Part shown: positions 34,077-41,421 of the stretch, piece after piece
Layout of the letters: every line of letters begins with the position of its first letter
Numbering within the stretch: position 1 is the first letter of the stretch
NCBI GenBank assembly: GCA_947631855.1
Contig: CANRMX010000015.1
Location: 1 to 45,397, forward strand
Direction of reading: 5' to 3'
DNA: 45,397 bases
From: an uncultured Clostridia bacterium
Lineage (GTDB): Bacteria; Bacillota; Clostridia; Oscillospirales; Acutalibacteraceae
Made by a program: the position numbers and the translations under genes
Notes under the pieces: generated by a model
Told to the model about the DNA's origin: nothing
Seen by the model: the letters and a program-made list of their open reading frames with translations, nothing else
The model's database searches: none

Positions 34077-34562
34077 ATGGCAGGATTTCGTGACAAACTT
34101 CAAAGGCTGATCCGTCCGCCGGATGACGAGTATGAGGATGTGTACGATGAGGACGACGAACAGGACGACCGCTATGACGACGAGGCCGACGAACAGCCCC
34201 GCAAGCCCATTGCTTTTTCCGGGCTCAGCCGTTCCTCCGACCGGGACAATCGGGTGGTCAGCCTCAACGCGGCCAGAAATCAGAACAAGGTGTCGGTGTT
34301 CCGGCCCGTTTCCTTTGGCGAGGAGACCCGGGATATCGCGGACGCGCTGATCCAGCATCACACGGTGGTGCTGATCTTGGAGCGCACCGAGAAGGAGACC
34401 GCCCGGCGCATCGTGGACTTCCTCAGCGGCGTGGCCTATGCCAACCGGGGCAATCTGAAAAAGGTGGCCAACGGGATGTTTATCGTCACGCCCCACAACG
34501 TGGACCTGGCGATGGAAGACGTGATGAGCGAGCTGGATTCCACCGGCACGCTGTACTTCTGA
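34077..34562 (+). CDS. sepF: Cell division protein SepF
   Basis: A 161-residue FtsZ-bundling membrane anchor. The N-terminal amphipathic helix that binds membrane is AGFRDKLQRLIR. A very acidic linker (EYEDVYDEDDEQDDRYDDEA) precedes the globular beta-alpha-beta domain (about 70-160: SVFRPVSFGEETRDIADAL, ANRGNLKKVANGMFIVTP). In Bacillus it aligns the Z-ring and supports septum formation. GGGAGG precedes the ATG. ylmG, which often follows sepF, is missing; ylmH comes next. Confidence 0.94.
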   Translation: MAGFRDKLQRLIRPPDDEYEDVYDEDDEQDDRYDDEADEQPRKPIAFSGLSRSSDRDNRVVSLNAARNQNKVSVFRPVSFGEETRDIADALIQHHTVVLILERTEKETARRIVDFLSGVAYANRGNLKKVANGMFIVTPHNVDLAMEDVMSELDSTGTLYF

Positions 34563-34564
34563 CT

Positions 34565-35305
34565 ATGCCGAAGCACGAAGACGAACTGCTTGCCGCCCGC
34601 CTCAATGACCTGATTGCCCAGTCCCGGCGGAGGCCCGCTTTTTTGGGATTTCTGGATGAGGCGCAGGCGGCAGTCTGCGGCGATCTGCTCCGCAAAGAGC
34701 CGGAGGGTCGGTACCTCTTTTGGGGCGGATACGAGGGCGCGGAGCGCCAGATCTTGGGTATGTTCCCGGACTATCTGGAGCCCGCTCCTGAGGATTTTCC
34801 CCTGTCGCCCCTCACCTTCACCTACCGGGACAGCCTGTCCCATCGGGACTTTCTGGGCAGCTTTATGGCGCTGGGGGTGGAGCGGGACGCCATCGGGGAT
34901 ATTCTGGTGGGCGAGGGCCGCTGTGTGGCCTTTGTGCGCAGGGAACTGGAATGCTACTTCTGCCAGACTATCGGGAAGATCGGCCGGGCAGGCGTCCGGG
35001 TATCGCCCGGCGCAGAGGAGCCTCTGCCACTGGAACGGGAATTCCAGGTGATGACCGGGGTGGTGGCTTCCCAGCGGCTGGACTGTCTGGTGGCTTTCCT
35101 TTGCAGGGTCAGCCGGGAAAAGGCCGCGGAACTGATCCAGGCAGGCATGGTGCTGCACAATCACCGGGAGACGCTTTCCGTTTCGCAGCGGCTGAACGAG
35201 GGCCATCTGCTCTCCGTGCGGCGGAAAGGAAGGTTTATCATAGATCGGCTCGGCCCGCCCACGGCAAAGGGCCGGTTATCTGTAAGCTGTAGGAAATATC
35301 TATAA
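34565..35305 (+). CDS. ylmH: YlmH family RNA-binding protein
   Basis: A 246-residue protein of the YlmH type, starting 2 bp after sepF. The N-terminal two thirds form the conserved YlmH domain (AVCGDLLRKEPEGRYLFWGG, LTHRD-like LSHRDFLGSFMALGVERD, IGDILVGEG). The C-terminal S4 RNA-binding domain spans about 180-230 (SQRLDCLVAFLCRVSREKA to EGHLLSVRRKGRFI). Bacillus YlmH binds stalled 50S-peptidyl-tRNA in ribosome quality control. It is regularly found between sepF and divIVA. Confidence 0.9.
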   Translation: MPKHEDELLAARLNDLIAQSRRRPAFLGFLDEAQAAVCGDLLRKEPEGRYLFWGGYEGAERQILGMFPDYLEPAPEDFPLSPLTFTYRDSLSHRDFLGSFMALGVERDAIGDILVGEGRCVAFVRRELECYFCQTIGKIGRAGVRVSPGAEEPLPLEREFQVMTGVVASQRLDCLVAFLCRVSREKAAELIQAGMVLHNHRETLSVSQRLNEGHLLSVRRKGRFIIDRLGPPTAKGRLSVSCRKYL

Positions 35306-35318
35306 GGGGGATCCATCA

Positions 35319-36347
35319 ATGTTGACGATCAAGGAAATCAATGAGATCAGTTTCGGCAAGGCCGGTTTTTCCGGCTACAAGCCGGAAGACGTGGACAAGT
35401 TTATCGACGAGGTAGCGGAGTCGTTCAAAGAGCTGGAGAATCAGCGGGACGAGGCCCAGCGCCGCCTGCAGGAGGTCTCCTCTCAGAACGCCGCGCTGTC
35501 TGCGAAAAACGCGGAGATCCAGAAAAAGCTGTCCATTCTGGCCAAGGAGATCGACACCTACCGGGAGAATGAGGACAGCATCAAAGAGGTGCTGATCAGC
35601 GCCCAGCGGCTGGCTCGGGATTCCGTCAAGGAGGCCCAGGACAAGGCGGCGCAAATTCTGAAAGAAGCCCAGGACGAGGCGCAGAAGATCGTGGAGAACG
35701 CCAAGGAGGACAACCACAAGACCATCGAGGCGTACGCCGCCCAGACCGAGGAAAAGCGGGAAGAGCTGGAGGAAATGAAGCGGCAGGTCTCCGCCTTCCG
35801 TGCCTCCCTGATGGAGATGTACAAAAAGCATTTGGAGTGCATCGACCACATCCCGAACTTCAAAGTCAAGGAGCGTCCCGCTCAGCCGGAGGAGCCGAAG
35901 CCGGAAGAGCCTGCGCCGGATACTGCCGAAAAGCCCCAGGCCGAGGAAAAGCCCCAGGAGCCCGAAGCGGCGCCCCAGCTCGAGGAACCCCAGGCGGCGG
36001 AACCGCCCAAGTCTGAGCCCGAGCCCGTGCCCCAGCCGGAGCCCGCGCCTGCTTCCGTGCCGGTAGCTTCGGTGCCCCAGCCCCGGATGAACCGCCCTGT
36101 CTATCAGGAGTCCCAGGAGATCGTCATCCCCACTTTGCAGGATCGGGTGGATTATCGCGGGCAGACCCGCCCCGTCGCCCCTGCGCCGGAGGACTTCCCG
36201 CCGGAGGACGATCTTTCCGAGGTGGGCATCAACATCCACGCCTATGACAACATTCCCGAGAGCCTGCGGCGGGAGAAGCAGAATCATTTCAGCGATCTGG
36301 AGTTCGGCGACGATGTGGATTTGGGCAAGCGCCGTAGAAAGAGATAA
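35319..36347 (+). CDS. divIVA: Septum site-determining protein DivIVA
   Basis: A 342-residue coiled-coil protein that binds negatively curved membrane at poles and septa. The N-terminal lipid-binding crossed-loop region is SFGKAGFSGYKPEDVDKFID, followed by coiled coil to about residue 180. The C-terminal half (about 185-340) is low-complexity and rich in Pro and Glu, unlike the short tail of Bacillus DivIVA, with basic KRRRKR at the end. That tail may carry partner-binding or phosphorylation sites. AAGGGGGATC precedes the ATG. Confidence 0.92.
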   Translation: MLTIKEINEISFGKAGFSGYKPEDVDKFIDEVAESFKELENQRDEAQRRLQEVSSQNAALSAKNAEIQKKLSILAKEIDTYRENEDSIKEVLISAQRLARDSVKEAQDKAAQILKEAQDEAQKIVENAKEDNHKTIEAYAAQTEEKREELEEMKRQVSAFRASLMEMYKKHLECIDHIPNFKVKERPAQPEEPKPEEPAPDTAEKPQAEEKPQEPEAAPQLEEPQAAEPPKSEPEPVPQPEPAPASVPVASVPQPRMNRPVYQESQEIVIPTLQDRVDYRGQTRPVAPAPEDFPPEDDLSEVGINIHAYDNIPESLRREKQNHFSDLEFGDDVDLGKRRRKR

Positions 36348-36362
36348 AGAGGAGAGCCGCCT

Positions 36363-36875
36363 TTGAAATTCAACAAGCAGCCGCGGGGCGTGATGGCGCG
36401 CATCGCGGCACTGGCCACGGCCGCAGCGCTTCTTGCGGCGGATCAGATTTCAAAACATTTTGTGATCCTTCGCCTGAAGTTCCATGGCGACTTTACGGTG
36501 ATCCCGGGGTTACTGGAGTTCTCCTATGTGGAAAATACGGGGGCGGCTTTCGGGATGTTCCAGAACCGCATGTGGGTGGTGTCCCTGCTGGCGGCCATCG
36601 CTTCCGCAGTGATCTTGGTGCTGTTTTTCCGCTACCGCATGCACAGCTTTTTCAGCTACGCGGCGTCGGCTCTGCTGCTGGCGGGCGGCGTGGGCAATAT
36701 GATCGACCGGCTGCGGTTTGGCTTCGTGGTGGACTATATCCATGTGCTGTTCTTCCCGTACATTTTCAACTTCGCGGATTGCTGCATCACGGTGGGCGTG
36801 GTGCTGTTTGCCATCCATATGCTGATGCCTTCTAAGAAGGAGAAGCCGGCCGATCCCGAGGACATCCCCCAATGA
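36363..36875 (+). CDS. lspA: Lipoprotein signal peptidase (signal peptidase II)
   Basis: A 170-residue, four-helix aspartyl protease that cuts signal peptides from diacylated lipoproteins. The catalytic aspartates are Asp115 (GNMIDRL) and Asp139 (FNFADCCITVG), and VENTGAAFG is the substrate-pocket motif. The start is TTG 36363, preceded by GAGGAG. A charged C-terminal tail (KKEKPADPEDIPQ) is cytoplasmic. The stop overlaps the rluD ATG, so translation is coupled. ileS, often present between divIVA and lspA, is absent. Confidence 0.95.
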   Translation: MKFNKQPRGVMARIAALATAAALLAADQISKHFVILRLKFHGDFTVIPGLLEFSYVENTGAAFGMFQNRMWVVSLLAAIASAVILVLFFRYRMHSFFSYAASALLLAGGVGNMIDRLRFGFVVDYIHVLFFPYIFNFADCCITVGVVLFAIHMLMPSKKEKPADPEDIPQ

Positions 36876-37798
36876 GCGGCCAGCTTGTGCTGACCGTGCA
36901 GGAGGCCGGTCAACGGCTGGACAAGTGGCTGGCGGAGCATCTGCCCGACAAGACCCGTTCCGGGATCCAGAAGCTGATCGAAGAGGGGAGAGTCACTGCA
37001 AACGGCCAGCCCCTTGCCAAGAGCGCAAAACTTTCTCCCGGGGAGCAGATCGTGATCGACCTGCCGGAGCCCAAGGCCCTGGCGGTGGCGGCGGAGCCGA
37101 TCCCCCTCAATGTGGTCTTTGAAGACGGCGACCTGCTGGTGGTGGAGAAGCCCAAGGGCATGGTGGTGCACCCGGCAGCGGGGAACGAAACGGGTACGTT
37201 GGTGAACGCGCTGCTGTGGCACTGCGGGGATTCCCTTTCCGGCATCAACGGCGTGATGCGCCCCGGCATCGTCCATCGAATCGACAAGGATACCAGCGGG
37301 CTGCTGGTGGTGGCGAAAAACGATTTTGCCCATGTGCGGCTGGCCGAGCAGATCAAGGCCCACAGCGTGACCCGGGAATACCGGGCGGTGGTGTATGGGA
37401 ATCTGCGGGAGGACAGCGGGCGCATCGATCTGCCCATTGGCCGGCACCCCACGGAGCGCAAAAAAATGGCGGTGCTGGTGGACCCACACCGTGGGACGGT
37501 CCGCAGCGCGGTGACCTGTTTTCAGGTGATCCGGCGCTACCGGGGCTTTACGCAAGTAGCCCTTCGTTTGGAGACGGGCAGGACCCATCAGATTCGCGTA
37601 CACATGGCGTATATCGGCCACCCGGTGGCGGGCGACCCGGTATACGGCCCCAAAAAGGTGATTGCTTCCCTAAAAGGGCAGTGCCTCCACGCGGGCCTTT
37701 TGGGATTTGTCCATCCGCGCACCGGCGAATATATGGAATTTTCCGCTGCGCTCCCCCCGTATTTTACGGATTTCCTCAACACCCTCACGGAGATATAA
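36872..37798 (+). CDS. rluD: RluD family 23S rRNA pseudouridine synthase
   Basis: A 308-residue RluA/RluD-type enzyme. An N-terminal S4 domain (about 13-62, QRLDKWLAEHLPDKTRSGIQ) precedes the catalytic domain with Asp138 in HRIDKDTSGLLVV and the motifs EYRAVVYG and RTHQIRVHMAYIGHP. It isomerises uridines of large-subunit rRNA; the exact sites are not predictable. It overlaps lspA by 4 bp, an arrangement widely conserved in Firmicutes. Confidence 0.92.
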   Translation: MSGQLVLTVQEAGQRLDKWLAEHLPDKTRSGIQKLIEEGRVTANGQPLAKSAKLSPGEQIVIDLPEPKALAVAAEPIPLNVVFEDGDLLVVEKPKGMVVHPAAGNETGTLVNALLWHCGDSLSGINGVMRPGIVHRIDKDTSGLLVVAKNDFAHVRLAEQIKAHSVTREYRAVVYGNLREDSGRIDLPIGRHPTERKKMAVLVDPHRGTVRSAVTCFQVIRRYRGFTQVALRLETGRTHQIRVHMAYIGHPVAGDPVYGPKKVIASLKGQCLHAGLLGFVHPRTGEYMEFSAALPPYFTDFLNTLTEI

Positions 37799-37831
37799 CG
37801 AACGATTGACGCAGAAAAGGCGGTGGCTTGC

Positions 37832-38328
37832 ATGAAAAACGACGATCGGGACAACCTGTTTGATCCGGTCCCCTGCGCTGGACGATTATTTTGACCGCGA
37901 TCTCGCTGATTGCCCTGTTTCTGGTCCACTACTATTCCATCCGCCCGGTGATCCTGTATCAGGTGACCGCCGCGCCTTCCAGCGCACCCAGCGTGCCGGT
38001 TGAAGAAGAAAACTCGCCTGCAGTGGGCAACGAAGTGCCGGTAGCGGAGGAGGAGAGCGGAGAGCTGGGCGGGGATGAAGTCCCCTGGTCGGAGGAGGAT
38101 ACGGAATCCGGCCCGCAGGAAGTGCTGATGGAGAAAAGCATCGCGCTGAACACGGCTTTCCTCTCGGAGCTGGACTGTCTGCCGGGGATCGGCCCGGAGC
38201 TTGCCCAGCGGATCGTGGACTACCGCAGCGAGCACGGCGGATTTACCGCCCTGGAGGAGCTGACCCAAGTTGACGGCATCGGCGAAAAGATCTTCGAGAA
38301 GCTGGAACCGTACGTCTATATCGATTGA
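37832..38328 (+). pseudogene. ComEA-like helix-hairpin-helix protein, apparent frameshift
   Basis: ATG 37832 follows AAAAGGCGGTGG and starts MKNDDRDNLFDPVP, but its frame stops at 37892. The rest continues in another frame: LRWTIILTAISLIALFLV (a membrane helix), an acidic linker, then tandem helix-hairpin-helix motifs (LDCLPGIGPELAQRIVDYR, LTQVDGIGEKIFEKLEPYV) to 38328. Adding one C to the CCCC run at 37870-37873 restores a single protein of about 165 residues. The second frame has no ribosome binding site of its own. Intact relatives bind DNA during competence. This may be a sequencing error or a real mutation. Confidence 0.75.
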
Positions 38329-38338
38329 TTTGCACAGG

Positions 38339-38371
38339 AAAAGACCCGGGTTTTGCGGCCCGGGTCTTTTT
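38339..38371. terminator. Bidirectional terminator between convergent clusters
   Basis: A perfect 12 bp stem (AAAAGACCCGGG with CCCGGGTCTTTT) and an 8 nt loop. The A-tract and T-tract on either side serve both the plus-strand division cluster and the minus-strand ppx operon. Confidence 0.92.
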
Positions 38372-38383
38372 GTTGTGATATGC

Positions 38384-39376
38384 TCAATCGTCGCTGGGGA
38401 AACGGATGCCCGCCTTGCGGCGGATGGCCTCCAAAAGCTCCGCCACCGCGAGAGAAAGCTCTCCGCAGCGCTGGTATTCCTCCGCCGTTTCGGCAGGCTG
38501 GGTGATGAACCGGTAAAAGTCCTTGGCCTCCCAGCCCATGAGGATATATTTCTCGTCGCCGCCGTAGAATTCCTCCACCGTGCCGTCCTTCCGCCACAGG
38601 CGCATCCCGCCCAGTCGGGAGATGGAATCCACCGCCACGGTGCCCTCGGTGCCCTGGAAATCCGAATTGGCGCCCGCCTGCCCCAGCTTGGAGCAGGTGA
38701 GCAGCACTAGTTTGTCCGGGTAGCGCAGGGTGACGGTGTCGCAGCCATCCACGCCGCTTTTCAGCATGAAGGGCTCCACGGAGAAGCTCTCTGGCTTGCC
38801 GAACAGCGCGACGGCGGGATAAACGCAGTACACCCCCAGATCCATCAGCGCGCCGGTCTCCATCTGCGGATTGAAGATATTGGGTAGCCCGCCCGCCAGA
38901 TAATCGTCCAGCTTGGAGGAGCGCTGGCAGAAATCCAGCCGCGCTAGGGTGATCTGCCCGATCTTGCCCAGGGCCTCCTCCAGCAGCTTGCGCTGGGGCA
39001 GGTGCTGATACATGATGGCTTCCAGATAGATCACGCCGCGCTCCGCCGCCAGGGCCTGTAGCGCCCGTACCTTGCCGCTTTGGGCACACAGAGGCTTTTC
39101 GCAGATGACGTGCTTGCCGTTTTCCAGCAGGACGCGGCACTGCTCATAATGCAGGGCATTGGGGCTGGCCACATACACCGCGTCGATCTCCGGGCAGCGG
39201 GCCATTTCCGTGAGGTCGGTAAAGACCCGCTCCACCCCGAACTGGGCGGCGAAGGCCTCGCCCCGTTCCCGGGTGCGGGAATAGACGGCGCATAGCTCCC
39301 ATAAGCCGCTGTCCAGTGCGCCGCGGATATATTCCTCGCAGATCCACCCGGAGCCGACGGTCGCAAATTTCAGCAT
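38384..39376 (-). CDS. Gfo/Idh/MocA family oxidoreductase
   Basis: A 330-residue NAD(P)-dependent sugar or cyclitol dehydrogenase-like protein. The nucleotide fold starts FATVGSGWICEEYI, the family hallmark EKPL is in HVICEKPLCAQ (about 94), and the C-terminal substrate domain has GALMDLGVYCVYPAVALFG with the usual Asp. The substrate is not predictable; myo-inositol, 1,5-anhydrofructose and glucose derivatives are known for the family. Its start is 1 bp from the end of the isomerase gene, suggesting consecutive steps on one sugar. Last gene of the minus-strand operon. Confidence 0.85.
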   Translation of the reverse strand: MLKFATVGSGWICEEYIRGALDSGLWELCAVYSRTRERGEAFAAQFGVERVFTDLTEMARCPEIDAVYVASPNALHYEQCRVLLENGKHVICEKPLCAQSGKVRALQALAAERGVIYLEAIMYQHLPQRKLLEEALGKIGQITLARLDFCQRSSKLDDYLAGGLPNIFNPQMETGALMDLGVYCVYPAVALFGKPESFSVEPFMLKSGVDGCDTVTLRYPDKLVLLTCSKLGQAGANSDFQGTEGTVAVDSISRLGGMRLWRKDGTVEEFYGGDEKYILMGWEAKDFYRFITQPAETAEEYQRCGELSLAVAELLEAIRRKAGIRFPSDD

Positions 39377-39377
39377 T

Positions 39378-40256
39378 TTACACTTCGCTCCAATACCGCT
39401 TCAGATTGTCCAGCCCGATGCGCACCGCGTCCACGGGATCCTCCATGCCCTCGAATTCGATGGCGATGGTGCCGTCGTACCCGGCGGTCTTGAGGATGGA
39501 CAGGCACTGCTTCACCGGCACGTTGCCGTGGCCGATCACGGTGCCCCGCAGGAAATTCCCGGCCCGGCTGCGGAAAGCGCCCTCGCCGGGGTCGGCGTCG
39601 TAGAAGCTCTTGCGGACGAAATCCTTGGCGTGGACATAGCGGGTGTAGGGGGCCACCCGGGCCACCGCCAGGGCAGGATCCTCATCGGCGCACAGGAAGT
39701 TGCCGATGTCGCACAGTAGCCCAAAGTTGGGGCGATTCACCGCCGTGTACAGCTTCTCCACCCGGTCGGAATCCTGGGAGAAAAAGCCGTGGTTCTCGGT
39801 CATGGTGACCACGCCCTTTTCGGCGGCGTATTCGGTCACTTCCCGCACTGCCTGGGAAAGGGTGGGGATCAGGCTCTCATAGCTGCGGTATTTGCCGGAA
39901 TTCCGGGCATAGCCCGCGGTGATGTCGTGGCGCATACGGGGCGCGCCCACCGCTGCGGCGATGTCCACCCAGCTCTTGACCCGGGCGATCTCGGCGGCGG
40001 TGTCGCCGTCGCTGCCGTTGAGGAAATCCGCCCCAATCGCCAGCGAGGAGATCTCCAGCCCCAGCTCGTCGCACTGGGCCTTGATCTCAGCGGCGGTTTG
40101 GGCCCTTTCTTCGGGGGTGCCACGGAAGTTCACGAAATCCACCAGTTCCACCGCGTCAAAGCCCAGTTCTTTTGCCTTGGCGATGCACTGGGCAGGGGTG
40201 AGGGTCTTCTTCATCAGGGCGCTGAAAAAGCTGTAAAGGCTGACGGAGAATTGCAT
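39378..40256 (-). CDS. Sugar phosphate isomerase/epimerase (xylose isomerase-like TIM barrel)
   Basis: A 292-residue protein of the AP-endonuclease-2/IolE-like TIM barrel family. It opens FSVSLYSFFSALMKKTLTP with the typical GFDAVELVDF strand. Metal-ligand candidates are Glu in TMTENHGFF, Asp and Asn in LLCDIGNFL, His in YVHAKDF and Glu in AIEFEGMEDP. It likely isomerises or epimerises a keto-sugar. Coupled to the Gfo/Idh gene, and 42 bp after pfk. GAAAGGAG precedes the ATG. Confidence 0.85.
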   Translation of the reverse strand: MQFSVSLYSFFSALMKKTLTPAQCIAKAKELGFDAVELVDFVNFRGTPEERAQTAAEIKAQCDELGLEISSLAIGADFLNGSDGDTAAEIARVKSWVDIAAAVGAPRMRHDITAGYARNSGKYRSYESLIPTLSQAVREVTEYAAEKGVVTMTENHGFFSQDSDRVEKLYTAVNRPNFGLLCDIGNFLCADEDPALAVARVAPYTRYVHAKDFVRKSFYDADPGEGAFRSRAGNFLRGTVIGHGNVPVKQCLSILKTAGYDGTIAIEFEGMEDPVDAVRIGLDNLKRYWSEV

Positions 40257-40298
40257 ATAGTTTGGCTCCTTTCAGGTTGTCTTTGGGTTTATGTACGG

Positions 40299-41375
40299 TC
40301 AGTCGCCGAAGCTGATGCCGATCTGCCGGGCCGCCCGAATTTCCGGGCAATCCACGGGAACGGTCTTGAGCTTGCCGGCCACTTCCTCCAGCGGGACGGG
40401 AACGGTCTGGCCGTTGACCATACCGACCATCACGCCGAATTTCTTTTCCTTGATGAACCGGGCAGCGGTAGCGCCCAGCTGGGTGCACAGCACCCGGTCG
40501 TATGCGCAGGGGCTGCCGCCGCGCTGGAAATGCCCGGGCACGCAGACGCGAATTTCGTTATCCACCTTTTCCTGCAGCTCGTTGGCGATGCGGTAGACGA
40601 TGGAGGGGTATCCCAGATTGGCGCGGGCCTTCTTAAATTCCTTCTTGCTCATGGCGGCCTCCTCCTTGGAGAGCGCGCCCTCGGCCACGGCCAGGATGGA
40701 GAACTGCTTGCCGTTCTTGATGCGGTTTTTGAGGGTGCGGGCCACCTTGTTGATGTCATAGGGGATCTCGGGCAGGAGGATCACATCTGCGCCGCCGGCG
40801 ATACCGGCGGACAGGGTGAGCCAGCCCACCTTGTGGCCCATGACCTCCACGATGAAGATGCGCCCGTGGGAGGTGGCGGTGCTGTGGAGCCGGTCGATGA
40901 CGTCGGTGGCCACCTCCACTGCGCTGTGATAGCCGAAGGTCACGTCGGTGCCCCACACGTCGTTGTCGATGGTCTTGGGCAGATGCACCACGTTGAGGCC
41001 CTCCTCCCGCAGGAGGTTGGCGGTCTTCTGGGTGCCGTTGCCGCCCAAAATCGCCAGGCAGTCCAGCTTCATCTTTTTGTAGTTGTCCTTCATGGCTTTC
41101 ACTTTGTCAACGCTGTTTTCGTCGATGACGCGCATGAGCTTGAAGGGCTGGCGGGAGGTGCCCAGCAGCGTGCCGCCGAGGGTCAGGATGCCGGAAAAGT
41201 CGGAGGGCTTCATCAGCTTGTACTCGCCGAAGATCAGCCCCTTATAGCCGTCCCGGATGCCGTAGATCTCCACATCGCTGCCGAATTCCTCGTACAGTCC
41301 CTTGGCAACGCCCCGGATGGCCGCGTTCAGGCCCTGGCAGTCGCCGCCGCTGGTCAAAATACCTACACGTTTCAA
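40299..41375 (-). CDS. pfk: 6-phosphofructokinase
   Basis: A 358-residue PfkA-type kinase that phosphorylates fructose-6-phosphate. The nucleotide loop is LTSGGDCQGLNAAI. The donor-selecting segments are ILGGNGTQ (Gly114, like Gly104 of ATP enzymes) and PKTIDNDVWGTD (Lys134, like Lys124 of PPi enzymes); the catalytic base is Asp137. The donor is therefore not settled by motif alone, although related Gly/Lys proteins in actinobacteria use ATP. The start is TTG 41375, with GAAAGGAG 8 nt upstream. It lies directly after ppk in the same operon. Confidence 0.9.
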   Translation of the reverse strand: MKRVGILTSGGDCQGLNAAIRGVAKGLYEEFGSDVEIYGIRDGYKGLIFGEYKLMKPSDFSGILTLGGTLLGTSRQPFKLMRVIDENSVDKVKAMKDNYKKMKLDCLAILGGNGTQKTANLLREEGLNVVHLPKTIDNDVWGTDVTFGYHSAVEVATDVIDRLHSTATSHGRIFIVEVMGHKVGWLTLSAGIAGGADVILLPEIPYDINKVARTLKNRIKNGKQFSILAVAEGALSKEEAAMSKKEFKKARANLGYPSIVYRIANELQEKVDNEIRVCVPGHFQRGGSPCAYDRVLCTQLGATAARFIKEKKFGVMVGMVNGQTVPVPLEEVAGKLKTVPVDCPEIRAARQIGISFGD

Positions 41376-41421
41376 GTTTGAGGACTCCTTTCAAATATGA
41401 TTGTTATATGAGCGGCCCGCG

